A DNA stretch of 64,000 nucleotides from JBBRCE01 sp038205115 (lineage in GTDB: Bacteria; Planctomycetota; Planctomycetia; Pirellulales; JBBRCE01): positions 1 to 64,000 of the forward strand of contig JBBRCE010000005.1 in the NCBI GenBank assembly GCA_038205115.1, written 5' to 3'. The notes beneath the pieces were generated by a model, which did no database searches, was not told the DNA's origin, and saw nothing but the letters and a program-made list of their open reading frames with translations. Every line of letters begins with the position of its first letter. Position 1 is the first letter of the stretch. A program made the translations under genes and the position numbers. Shown piece after piece: positions 51,640 to 61,800 of the stretch.

Positions 51640-54207
51640 ATGAAATTTGCGCCGCTGCCCATTGATGACGTCTTGCCGCAATTGCTGGCCGCGTTGCGTC
51701 AACGGCATTGCGCCGTGCTTCGCGCGCCCACCGGCGCCGGCAAGACCAGCCGCGTGCCCGGCGCAATCCTCGACGCAAAATTGGCCGGCGCGGGTCAAAT
51801 CCTGCTGCTGCAACCCCGTCGCCTGGCAGCCCGCGCGGCGGCTTGTCGCATGGCCGACGAGCGCGGCACGCCGCTGGGTGAGGAAGTCGGCTATCAGGTG
51901 CGCTTCGAAAAAAAATCCAGCGCCCGTACCAAAATCCTGGTGCTGACCGAAGGCTTGCTGTTGCGGAAGTTGCAGGACGACCCACTGCTCGAGCGCGTGG
52001 GCGCAGTGATCTTTGACGAATTTCACGAGCGCACTTTGGATGCCGATCTGGGCTTAGCGATCGTGCGTCGCTTGCAAACCGAAGTCCGGCCGGATTTGAA
52101 TTTGGTGGTGATGTCCGCCACGCTGGATCCCGCTCCGATTGCCCACTTTTTGGGTGATTGCCCGCAGATCGAGAGCCAGGGACGCCTGTACCCCGTGGCC
52201 ATTCACTACGCGCCGCAAGACGCGCGCGATCGGCTGCCGCCGCAGGTGGCCGCCGGCGTGCGGCGAGTGCTGGCCGAAACGTCGGGCGACGTCCTCGCCT
52301 TTCTGCCAGGCGTCGGCGAAATTCGTGGCACGGCGGCCGAACTGCAATCGCTCTCCAGCGAGCAGGACATCGCCATCATGGAACTGTACGGCGACTTGCC
52401 GCTCGAACGGCAACAGGCTGTGCTGCAACCCACCACGCGCCGCAAGGTCGTGCTGGCCACCAACGTGGCCGAAACCAGCATCACCATCGAAGGCATCACC
52501 GGCGTTGTCGATTCTGGGCTGGCGCGCGTGATGGCCGTCGATCCGGCGCTAGGACTTAATCGGCTGGAAATCTGCCGCATCTCGCGGGCTTCGGCCAATC
52601 AACGCGCGGGACGCGCCGGGCGAACCGCACCCGGCGTTTGTCTGCGACTATGGAGCGAACCCACGCACCGCGCCTTGGCAGAATACGATGCGCCGGAGAT
52701 CGAACGCGTCGATCTGGCCGGCGCAATTTTGCAATTGCTCTGCTGGGGCGAAAACGACGTGGCCCATTTCCCCTGGTTTCAGTTGCCGCCTGCCGTGGCA
52801 TTGGATCGCGCGCTGTCCTCGCTCAGACAGTGGGGCGCGATTGATGGCGGCAGCCTGACCGCGCTTGGTCGGCGGATGGGTCGGTTGCCGCTGCAACCGC
52901 GGATCGCCCGACTGTGGTGCGAGGGGCAATCGCTCGGTCATCTGCCGAGAATTGCACTGGTGGCTGCGATGCTGTCCGAGCGCGACCCCTTTGTGCGTGG
53001 AGATCGCAATGCCGGCGGGAACTTCGGAGACCGAACCAATTCCTCGGCGCGGCATTGGTCGAACTCCGACGTCATCGACCGGCTGGCGGCGCTGGAAGAT
53101 TTCGAACGCGCCGGCCGGCGACAATCGGATGTTGGCTTGCTCGACGTGAATTCGGCCAAGTTCGTGTTGCGCGCTCGCGATCAATTGCTGCGGGAAGAGC
53201 GAATCGACGCTCCCCGCGCAGTATCGTCGCCAGGCGAGGCGGATATCGACTCCGATGAAGCCGTGCGCCGCGCGATCCTGGCCGCGTTTGCGGATCGGGC
53301 TGCCCGCCGTCGCGACGCCACGGGACGCCGGGCGGTGATGGTTGGCGGTCGAGGCGTGCAACTTCACCCGCAAAGCGCGGTCCGCGATTCGCCGCTGTTC
53401 GTGTGCGTCGACCTGGAGGACGTTGGCAAGTCCGAATCGCTGGTGCGGCAAGCTTCGGCCATCGAGCGCGAATGGTTGCCGCCGGAGACGCTGGTGAGTA
53501 GCACCGATGTCGAGTACGACAATCAGCGGCAGCGTGTGGTCGCCATTCGCCGCACGCGTTACTTCGATTTAGTGCTGGACGAAGCCGCCACGAACATACC
53601 GGCCGACTTCGATGCCGGTCCGCTGCTGGCTCAAGCAGCGAGTGAGCGTTTGGATGCGAACTTTTTTCAAGACGAGCACGGCTTGAGATATTTGGCGCGC
53701 GTTCGCTCACTGGCCGTTTGGATGCCCGAACTGGGTTTGCCAAATCTCGGCGGCGATCCCACGCGTGGTTTGCTGCCGGCCGTGTGTCGTGGCTGCCGCT
53801 CGATGGACGATGTTCGCCGCGCGCCACTTACGCCGGCCGTGCGATCGCTATTGACGGCGCAGCAAATCCAAGCGGTCGCGCGGGAAGCGCCGGAACGCTT
53901 GTCGGTGCCCAGCGGAAATCAGATTTCGCTGCAGTACGATGCAGGGCAATCGCCGGTGCTGGCCGTTCGCATCCAAGAAGTGTTTGGCCTGTTGCAGACG
54001 CCGCGGATCGCCGGTGGGCGTGTGCCGGTGATTATGCACTTGCTTGCGCCCAATATGCGACCGCAGCAAATCACGTCCGACCTGGCCAGTTTTTGGAAAA
54101 ACACGTATGCCGAAGTGCGAAAAGAACTTCGTCGCCGCTACCCCAAGCACTCGTGGCCGGAAGATCCTTATACGGCCGAGCCACAACGTCGCCCCAGCAA
54201 AAAGTGA
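51640..54207 (+). CDS. hrpB: ATP-dependent RNA helicase HrpB
   Basis: An 855-residue DEAH-type RNA helicase. Motifs are APTGAGKTSRVPGAIL (I, about residue 29), QPRRLAARAAA (Ia), FDEFHERTLDADLGL (II, DEFH) and VMSATLDPAPIAHFL (III), then TNVAETSITIEGITGVVDSG (V) and QRAGRAGRTAPGVCLRLW (VI). The C-terminal HrpB-type region shows VREDFERAG-like and KHSWPEDP-type sequence (about 830). It is involved in RNA metabolism. It lies 10 bp upstream of the FG-GAP gene. Confidence 0.97.
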   Translation: MKFAPLPIDDVLPQLLAALRQRHCAVLRAPTGAGKTSRVPGAILDAKLAGAGQILLLQPRRLAARAAACRMADERGTPLGEEVGYQVRFEKKSSARTKILVLTEGLLLRKLQDDPLLERVGAVIFDEFHERTLDADLGLAIVRRLQTEVRPDLNLVVMSATLDPAPIAHFLGDCPQIESQGRLYPVAIHYAPQDARDRLPPQVAAGVRRVLAETSGDVLAFLPGVGEIRGTAAELQSLSSEQDIAIMELYGDLPLERQQAVLQPTTRRKVVLATNVAETSITIEGITGVVDSGLARVMAVDPALGLNRLEICRISRASANQRAGRAGRTAPGVCLRLWSEPTHRALAEYDAPEIERVDLAGAILQLLCWGENDVAHFPWFQLPPAVALDRALSSLRQWGAIDGGSLTALGRRMGRLPLQPRIARLWCEGQSLGHLPRIALVAAMLSERDPFVRGDRNAGGNFGDRTNSSARHWSNSDVIDRLAALEDFERAGRRQSDVGLLDVNSAKFVLRARDQLLREERIDAPRAVSSPGEADIDSDEAVRRAILAAFADRAARRRDATGRRAVMVGGRGVQLHPQSAVRDSPLFVCVDLEDVGKSESLVRQASAIEREWLPPETLVSSTDVEYDNQRQRVVAIRRTRYFDLVLDEAATNIPADFDAGPLLAQAASERLDANFFQDEHGLRYLARVRSLAVWMPELGLPNLGGDPTRGLLPAVCRGCRSMDDVRRAPLTPAVRSLLTAQQIQAVAREAPERLSVPSGNQISLQYDAGQSPVLAVRIQEVFGLLQTPRIAGGRVPVIMHLLAPNMRPQQITSDLASFWKNTYAEVRKELRRRYPKHSWPEDPYTAEPQRRPSKK

Positions 54208-54217
54208 AAGCAACGTC

Positions 54218-56194
54218 ATGTGCCGTCTCGACGCGCCGCTGCGCCATTCAAACACCAACCGGCTCATTCAAATCATTTTGATCATCGGCTGGCTGATGTT
54301 CTCGTGCATGCCTGCGATTGCCGTCGATTTGGAGCCTATCAAATACAACCATCCCGGTTTGCAGGTCGACTTGGCGGTTGGTTTGTGGGCGTGGCCACTG
54401 CCGATGGATTTTGACGGCGACGGTCAATTGGATCTGGTGGTTTCTTGCCCTGACAAACCGTACAACGGCCTCTATTTTTTCAAAAATGCCACGGGCGATA
54501 CAGCCCGGCAGCCGCTGCCGGTCTTTCGGCCAGCCCAGCGCATCAGCCAAGGTTTGCAGAACGTGCAGATCAGCTACGTTGCTGATCGGCCGCGCGTGCT
54601 GACGCCGGCAGTGGAGTTTCCCAATATTCTGAAAAGCGGCTTAGAGAATGGCGTCAAATTGAAACTTCCCGCGAATCCGCACCCGAACAAGGTCCGCGGT
54701 AACTTCTGGCGCTACGCGGATCTCGACGGCGATGGAAAACTGGATATCGTCGTCGGGGTTGACGACTGGTCGGACTATGGCTGGGACAACGCCTACGACT
54801 CTAACGGAAAATGGTTGCATGGGCCGCTGCGTGGCTTCGTGTATTGGCTTCGTAACCGTGGCGACAATCAACGGCCGGATTACGAACCGCCGCAGAAGTT
54901 GTTGGCCGATGGCAGCGCCATCGAGACGTATGGCTGGCCATCGCCAAATTTCGCGGATTTCCGTAAGACCGGCAAGCTCGATCTGATCTGCGGTGAATTT
55001 CTCGATGGCTTTATGTTCTTCGAAAATATCGGTTCGCGGACCGCGCCAAAATTCGCCGCCGGCAAGCGATTGAAAACGTTCGACGGAAAACCTTTGGTCA
55101 TGGACCTGCAGATGATCACGCCGGTTGCCATCGATTGGAATCGCGATGGATTCCCGGACTTAATCTGCGGCGACGAAGATGGACGCGTGGCGCTGATCGA
55201 AAATACCGGCAAGTCAGCGGCCGACGGCACGCCGCAATTCCAATCGCCACGCTATTTTCAGCAACAGGCCGACTTGCTGAAGTGTGGCGCACTCGCCACG
55301 CCGGTCGGAGTGGATTGGGACGGCGATGGCGCAATGGACATGATTTGCGGCAATTCGGCGGGGTACATCGTGTTCTTCAAAAATCTCAGCGGTCCAGGCG
55401 TGGCTCAGCCAAAGTGGGCAGCGCCGCAATTTCTTGCCGCCGACGGCAAAACCATTCGCATCACTGCCGGCGCAAACGGCAGCATTCAGGGTCCATGCGA
55501 AGCCAAATGGGGCTACACGACGCTCAGTGTCGCGGATTGGGATGGCGACGGCCTGCCAGACGTGATCGTGAATTCTATCTGGGGAAAAGTCATTTGGTAC
55601 CGCAATTTAGGAACCCGCACCGAACCAAAATTGGCAGCGGCGCAACCGATCGAAGTGGAGTGGAATGGCCAGCCGCCACGGCTGAGTCACGGCTGGCTCA
55701 AGCCAATCGGCAACGAGTTACTGACGCAGTGGCGGACGACGCCGGTGGCCGTCGACTGGAATCACGATGGCCTGATGGATCTGGTGATGCTCGACCAAGA
55801 AGGCTACCTGGCATTCTTCGAGCGTGCCCGCCATAGCGGCAAGCTGGTGTTGCTACCGCCGCGCCGTGTGTTGTGCGACGAGCAGGGCGAGCCGCTGCGT
55901 TTGAACTCCGCGCCGGCCGGAAAGAGCGGCCGACGCAAGTTGTGCATCGTCGACTGGGACGGCGACGGCAAGCTCGACATTTTAATCAATTCGTCGAGCG
56001 CCACGCTGCTGCGGCAAGTCGACGCGCACGACGGCAAATGGTTTTTCCGCGATTGCGGTCCAATCGTCAAGCAGAACATCGAAGGCCACGATGTCAGCCC
56101 AACGGTGGTGGATTGGATTGGCGACGGCGTGCCGGATTTCGTCGGCGGCGCGGAAGACGGCCATCTCTATTACTACCGCAATCCGCGGCATTAA
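54218..56194 (+). CDS. Exported FG-GAP/VCBS-repeat protein
   Basis: A 658-residue exported protein. The signal region (RLIQIILIIGWLMFSCMPAIA) is followed by a series of beta-propeller-like repeats with Asp-rich calcium loops: DFDGDGQLDLVV, DLDGDGKLDIVVG, DWNRDGFPDLICG, DWDGDGAMDMICG, DWDGDGLPDVIV, DWNHDGLMDLVM and DWDGDGKLDILI (at least seven). Such repeats form integrin-like propellers that bind calcium or a ligand. No catalytic domain is seen. It starts 10 bp after hrpB and may be cotranscribed with it. ATG 54218 has only a weak Shine-Dalgarno. Confidence 0.9.
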   Translation: MCRLDAPLRHSNTNRLIQIILIIGWLMFSCMPAIAVDLEPIKYNHPGLQVDLAVGLWAWPLPMDFDGDGQLDLVVSCPDKPYNGLYFFKNATGDTARQPLPVFRPAQRISQGLQNVQISYVADRPRVLTPAVEFPNILKSGLENGVKLKLPANPHPNKVRGNFWRYADLDGDGKLDIVVGVDDWSDYGWDNAYDSNGKWLHGPLRGFVYWLRNRGDNQRPDYEPPQKLLADGSAIETYGWPSPNFADFRKTGKLDLICGEFLDGFMFFENIGSRTAPKFAAGKRLKTFDGKPLVMDLQMITPVAIDWNRDGFPDLICGDEDGRVALIENTGKSAADGTPQFQSPRYFQQQADLLKCGALATPVGVDWDGDGAMDMICGNSAGYIVFFKNLSGPGVAQPKWAAPQFLAADGKTIRITAGANGSIQGPCEAKWGYTTLSVADWDGDGLPDVIVNSIWGKVIWYRNLGTRTEPKLAAAQPIEVEWNGQPPRLSHGWLKPIGNELLTQWRTTPVAVDWNHDGLMDLVMLDQEGYLAFFERARHSGKLVLLPPRRVLCDEQGEPLRLNSAPAGKSGRRKLCIVDWDGDGKLDILINSSSATLLRQVDAHDGKWFFRDCGPIVKQNIEGHDVSPTVVDWIGDGVPDFVGGAEDGHLYYYRNPRH

Positions 56195-56206
56195 CGATCC
56201 GCGGCG

Positions 56207-56992
56207 TCAGATCGCGCCGCGCCATTCGCGCCAGACCAATTGCGGAAACAGCACGGCATCGCGCAAATAACGTTTAGCCAGCCGCCGCGGTTCGGTCGCC
56301 AAGCGATGACACCATTCGATGCCCAGTCGACGCATCCAGCGTGGAGCGCGCGGCTTGACGCCTGCCAAAAAATCGATCGTCGCGCCGATGCACAACGCCA
56401 CGGGCGCCGCGATCTGCTGCTGGTGCGCGTGGACCCAAAGTTCTTGCTTGGGCGCGCCGAGTCCTACGATCAAAACGTCCGGTCGCGCGGCGGCGATGCG
56501 GTCGAGAATACGCTGGTTCTCAGCGGCGTCGCGCTCAAAACCCAGTGGCGGACTGTACGTGCCGACGCAGTTCACGCCCGGCCAGCGCATCGCAATGTTA
56601 TGTGCGGCACGCTCGGCCACGCCCGGAGCCGCGCCCAATAAGTAAACGTTTAGTGGCCGCATTTCGGCCGCATTTCCAGCGGCCAACCTGCGCGCGACTG
56701 CTTCGAACATCGCCGGCGCCAGATCGCTGCCTGGCACGCGTTCGGGGATTGGCTTGCCCAGGAGTCGAGCGGCAACCAGCACCGGAGCGCCGTCAGCCAA
56801 TACCAGGCTGGCATCGGCGTAGGCTTGTCGCAATTGCGGATTTTCGCGGTACATCACCGTGTGATCGACGTTGGGAGTGACAACGTAACGGCATTTGCCG
56901 CCGCGCTCCGCGCTCCAGGTGAGCAACTGTGCGACCGCTTCCGACATCCGCAACGGATCGAGATCAAAGCCAAATAGTCGGACTCGTTTCAT
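56207..56992 (-). CDS. WecG/TagA/CpsF-family glycosyltransferase
   Basis: A 261-residue GT26-type glycosyltransferase that transfers an N-acetylmannosamine or related sugar to a lipid-linked acceptor in cell-surface polysaccharide synthesis. The conserved set is VVTPNVDHTVMYRENPQLR, ADGAPVLVAAR, VPGSDL (catalytic-Asp region), LIVGLGAPKQELWVHAH, GATIDFLAGVKPRAPRWMRR and GIEWCHRLATEPRRLAKRYL. ATG 56992 is preferred over GTG 57007. It lies 38 bp downstream of the second glycosyltransferase gene on the same strand, consistent with one operon. Confidence 0.94.
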   Translation of the reverse strand: MKRVRLFGFDLDPLRMSEAVAQLLTWSAERGGKCRYVVTPNVDHTVMYRENPQLRQAYADASLVLADGAPVLVAARLLGKPIPERVPGSDLAPAMFEAVARRLAAGNAAEMRPLNVYLLGAAPGVAERAAHNIAMRWPGVNCVGTYSPPLGFERDAAENQRILDRIAAARPDVLIVGLGAPKQELWVHAHQQQIAAPVALCIGATIDFLAGVKPRAPRWMRRLGIEWCHRLATEPRRLAKRYLRDAVLFPQLVWREWRGAI

Positions 56993-57030
56993 GGTGTGAC
57001 TCGGCACGTTTCGGATTGGAACGCTGCAAA

Positions 57031-58200
57031 TTACTTCAGCACGCGTCGATAAACTTCAGCCACGCCACGAGCCATGCTGTCGTCGGAGAACAATTCGAAA
57101 TGGCGGCGATGAGCGCTGCGGCGCAATTCGCTCCAATCAATGTCGCCTTCGATCAGCATGCTGAGCGTGCGGGCCAGATCGGCGGGATCGCCAGGATTTG
57201 CCAACAGGCCGTCGATGCCGTCGCGAATTGCTTCCGGCGTGCCTTCCACGCGCGTCGCAACCACGGGCACTCCAGCGGCCATGGCTTCCAGGACCACCAT
57301 CGGCAATCCTTCGCCAAACAGGCTCGGCAGCACCATGGCGTCCATTCGCGTCAACTCGCCCGGCACATCGCGGGTGAAGCCAACCCACTGGATGACATCG
57401 TCTAAACGTAGCGCTGTCGCGCGTTGCTTAATGGCCGTTTCGTACTCTAAGGTTTCGAATGCGCCGACGGCGCGCAGCTGCACGTTGCGGCCTTCGGCTC
57501 GCAAACGGGCCAGCGCGTCCAACAGCACTTCCAGTCCTTTGCGCGGTCGAAACAGCGCCACGCAGCCCAGCGTCCACACATCCCGCGGCACCGGACGGCC
57601 AAGCAGATCGCCACGGCAGGGTACGCCGTTGGGCACGACAAAAATCCGATGGGGCGGAACACCTTGACGATGCGCGTAGAGTCCCATACTGTTCGAGACA
57701 GTCACCACCGCGGCCACATGGCGAATGCTGCCTCGCTCGATGAAGGCGTTGATACGGTCAGTCCAGCCGCGGGTCGAATCGCTGGTGGTCGGGCTGTGAA
57801 CGTGATGAACCATCGGCACGCCTGCCAGCGACGAAGCTAATCGTCCGATTAAGGCCGCGCGCGGCGTGTGCGTGTGTATTAGGGCGTATTTTTCGCGACG
57901 AACGATCGCCGCCAGCTCGCGCGCCGGGCGGAGATCGAACTTGTATCGCATCGGCAATTCGTGCAATTCGCCCTGCGACTGTCGCATCGCGGCAAATCGT
58001 TCGGGGCGCAAACAGCCAAATGCGACTTCGAATTGATAACCAGGCAGCCGCAGCGCTAACAGATCTTGCACTCGTTCAGCGCCGGAATAGTGCTGGCCAT
58101 TGATTAAATGCAAGACGCGCGTGGTGGCAGTCGCCGGCAATGACGATCCGGAAACGAGCGATTCGACGAGGGGTGGCGCAAACGCAGACGATCGGGGCAT
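57031..58200 (-). CDS. GT4-type glycosyltransferase (group 1)
   Basis: A 389-residue GT-B glycosyltransferase. HLINGQHYSGAERVQDLLAL is the nucleotide-sugar-binding start, and VVTVSNSMGLYAHRQG and VVPNGV are family segments. LFRPRKGLEVLLDALARLR and PSLFGEGLPMVVLEAMAAGV (E-x7-E region) are the donor-site motifs. It acts at the cytoplasmic membrane in polysaccharide or glycolipid assembly with the downstream WecG-like protein. ATG 58200 is used; TTG 58218 would add six residues. Confidence 0.93.
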   Translation of the reverse strand: MPRSSAFAPPLVESLVSGSSLPATATTRVLHLINGQHYSGAERVQDLLALRLPGYQFEVAFGCLRPERFAAMRQSQGELHELPMRYKFDLRPARELAAIVRREKYALIHTHTPRAALIGRLASSLAGVPMVHHVHSPTTSDSTRGWTDRINAFIERGSIRHVAAVVTVSNSMGLYAHRQGVPPHRIFVVPNGVPCRGDLLGRPVPRDVWTLGCVALFRPRKGLEVLLDALARLRAEGRNVQLRAVGAFETLEYETAIKQRATALRLDDVIQWVGFTRDVPGELTRMDAMVLPSLFGEGLPMVVLEAMAAGVPVVATRVEGTPEAIRDGIDGLLANPGDPADLARTLSMLIEGDIDWSELRRSAHRRHFELFSDDSMARGVAEVYRRVLK

Positions 58201-58600
58201 GGGAGTTACCGCTGACAACGGACGACACAGGCAGGTTTTGGAGCAGCAATCAAAATGTTGCGCAGCACGCCACCGCGCAACACGATTCGCCGCTCAATCC
58301 AACACTAGGTCAAATTTCGCGCGGTCGCCGGAAACGTCACAAGGGGCACGTTGCAAAATCGCAATTCCGCTCGCAAAATGTCGCTCGTAGCGGTTAACGC
58401 GAATAACAGGGCCATAAACTCACAGCCGGCACGCCAGTGGCGGCGAACACTCCGACAAAATACCGCGCTGCGCGTTCAGTGATTTTGAGCCAGCCGCTGT
58501 AAGGCTTAGGAACGACCGAAAAATCACTTCGCCTTTTCATACGTGTCGACGCGTGCGATCACGCGTAGATCCTGGCTTGCTCGAGCGAGAAGGTGTGGAG

Positions 58601-58745
58601 TTCACCGCGAAGGCGCAAAGGACGCGAAGAAAAGGCAAAAGATTCATGGAGCAAAAAAGTGATTTCAAACGTGGTTGAGCAAGCTGTGAGCACCGGATGG
58701 ATCTGACGGGTTTTTCTTCGCGCACTTTGCGCCTTCACGGTGAAA
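58601..58745. repeat. Inverted-repeat element, possible REP/MITE
   Basis: Arms of about 33 bp (58601-58634 and 58712-58745) are near-perfect reverse complements. The left arm reads TTCACCGCGAAGGCGCAAAG then GACGCGAAGAAAA; the reverse complement of the right arm reads TTCACCGTGAAGGCGCAAAG then TGCGCGAAGAAAA. They flank a non-repetitive 77-bp core with no gene. The element lies in a 672-bp gap between a glycosyltransferase gene (58200) and the histidine kinase stop (58873). Nothing else was recognised in 58201-58600. Confidence 0.75.
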
Positions 58746-58872
58746 ATATCGGATTCGAATTCATGCGACTCGACAACGACCGATCGATATGCCCCGTTTT
58801 GTCTTCAAATCGGCGGGTGCAATCCGTGGGCAGCGTGCGTCTCATTCAGAGGAAATTATTTTTCCGCCGTTC

Positions 58873-61800
58873 CTAAGCCCCGACCCGGCAGTAGGCAGCC
58901 AATTCGATTTCAAGCCGCGCCAACTCGGTTTCTAAAACGGCCAGTGCCGGCAGAGCATCGTCCAGCCGGTCCTCGCGGCCAATCAACTCAAGTTGCAGCG
59001 CTGCCGCTTTGCAGCTTTGCGCGCCAAAATGCGCGACCGAGCCTTTGACCGTATGCGCTGCGATCCGCAGCTTGTTGGCATCACCGTTGGCGATCGCCGC
59101 ACGCAGTTGCGATAGCAACTTTGGGCACTCTTCCAGCAAAATTGCGGCCAGCTCACCCAGCAGCCGATCATCGCCATCAACACCCGACCGAGCCTGTTCC
59201 CAATCGACGGCCGAATCATGCGGCGCCGTTTCCGACTCGGATGGCAATGGAGGAATCAGATGGCGTTCGATCCCGTCCAGCAAGGCCCGTAAATCTTGCG
59301 AACGAATTGGCTTGCTGATGTACGAGTCCATACCGGCTTGCAAACAGCGCTCTCGATCTCCCTTCATCGCATGAGCTGTCAAAGCAACAATCGGCAGGTG
59401 CCCACCGCTCTGTTGCTCGCGTTGCCGAATGGCGCTGGTGGCTTCGAACCCGTCCATTTCCGGCATTTGCACGTCCATCAGCACCACATCAAACGCTTGA
59501 CGCGTGACGGTGGCCACCGCTTCTAATCCGTTGTTTGCCACGGTCACGTGATGTCCCCATTTTTGCAGCAGCGAGACCGCGACTTTCTGATTGACGGGAC
59601 TGTCCTCCGCCAGCAGAATTCGTAGTGATTGACGATTGAGCGGAGCGAGTGGCTCCGTCGAACGCTGTTCGCTCGCAACCTGCGGCAGCACCGCGGCCAT
59701 GATGGCGTCGAGTAATTCGCTTTGCTTGATCGGTTTGAGCAAGTACGAGGCGATGCCCAATTGTTGGCAGCGCGTCATGTCGCCACTTTGACCGCCAGAG
59801 GTCAACATCATGACCGTAGCGCCGGCTATGCCAGGGTGCAAGCGGATCTGCTCGCCGAGCCAAAAGCCGTCGTGCTCTGGCATTTGTGCGTCCATCAAAA
59901 TCAGTTCGAACGGATGACCGGCTGTCGCCGCGTCTTCCATGGCACGCAGTGCGGCGGCGGCACTATCGACACTGGTGGCATTCATCCGCCAATTATGCAG
60001 CATCTCTTCCAGAATGCGCCGATTGGTGGCGTTGTCGTCAACTGCCAGTACGCGCAGGCCGTTGAGATTTCGCGCCGGTTGATCGAACTGCGAAACCACG
60101 GGCTGCTTTGAGATTTCGAATTCCACCGTAAAGTGAAATGTGCTGCCCACATTTACTTCGCTCTCAAGCCAAATTCGGCCATTCATCAGTTCGATGAGCC
60201 GGCTGGAAATACTCAAACCGAGTCCGGTGCCGCCATAGCGCCGCGTTGTCGAGCCGTCGGCCTGTTCGAAGGCTTCGAACACGCGTTGTTGCTTGTCAAG
60301 CGGAATGCCGATGCCGGTATCGCGGACACGAAAATGAAGTTTGACCAAGCTATCGGCCTGCGACTCGACTTCAACCGCCACGACGACTTCGCCCTGCTCG
60401 GTGAATTTGATGGCGTTGCCGACCAAGTTAACGACAATTTGCCGCAACCTGCTGGGATCGCCGACGACAAACTCGGGCACGCTGGCTTGGATGTCGCAGG
60501 CCAACTCCAGCCCCTTTTTGTGGGCGCGGAGAGCCAGCGATTTGATTGTATCGCCCAGACGGTCGCGAATGTCGAACGGCACGTTTTCGAGTTCGAGCTT
60601 GCCGGCTTCGACTTTAGAAAAGTCGAGAATGTCGTTAATTACGCCGAGCAGGCTGTTGGCGGACTCGCGAACCAGCTCCAGATATTCGCGCTGCTCGCCC
60701 GTCAATTGCGTATCGAGCGCGAGCTCGGTCATGCCCATGATGCCATTCATGGGCGTTCGAATCTCATGACTCATGTTGGCCAAGAAGGCGCTTTTTGCGC
60801 GATTGGCGGCTTCGGCGGCTTCTTTTGCCTCGCGAAGCGCGACCTCCGCGCGGCGCCGCGGGGTAACATCCCAAGACATCCCCTGCGTGCCAACCACGAG
60901 CCCGTTGGAATTATACACTGGTGCCTTGAGCACCTGGATGTAGTTGATCCGGCCATCCGGGTTGATGAACTCTTCAACGTCTTCGAACACTTGCTTGGTT
61001 TCGACCACACGACGATCGTCGCGGCAGTATTTGTCGGCTTGCTCGCGCGGCGAGTAGTCGTAGTCGGTTTTGCCAATTACTTGATCCATCGATCGCTTGT
61101 GCGATTTCAAAAACCCTTTATTCACAAACGTAAATCGTCCGTCCAGATCTTTGCTCCACGTCACCAGTGGCAGGCTTTCCACCAACGAGTAGAAACGGGC
61201 TTCGCTGTCGCGGAGCGCGAGTTCCGCCTGTTTGATCTGGCTGATATCGGTTAGGACACTGCAGATGGCATACGGCCGGCCGCGATCGTCAAACAATTTG
61301 AAGCGATTCGAAAGGAAAGTCTGCGCCGTGTCGGCCACCGGCAGCGATTCTTCAATCTCCTGCGAACGCGGCGAGCGACACACGGAATCGTGCGCGGCGC
61401 TGAGTCGTTCGGCCAGACGCGGCGTAAACAACTCCTGGTCCGTGTGGCCAATGACATCCGCTTTGGCAAGTTTAAACAGCTCTTCGAAGCGATGATTGAC
61501 CAACGTATATCGACCCTCAAGATCTTTGACGTACACCAGTGCGGTGGTGTTGTCGAGCACGGCCTGTAGTTTCTGTTCGCTCTCGCGAAACGAACGCGAC
61601 ATCTGAGCCGCCAACGCCGCAGCCGACGCGCGCTTATTGGCCGAAGTCATCAGCAGCCCAAACATCAGCAAACTGACAATCACGCCGCTGCCCAAAATCA
61701 GGCCGTTGGTTCGCTGTTCGTCCAAACTTCCGGGCAGCACGTCTTTCGGATACAGACGCATCAGGCACGGCCGGTCGCCGACCAAGATGTGTTCTTCGCG

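Noticed and set aside
60133..61254. 373-residue plus-strand frame opposite the histidine kinase
   Set aside because: Antisense to HATPase and PAS domains that are intact on the minus strand; no independent support.
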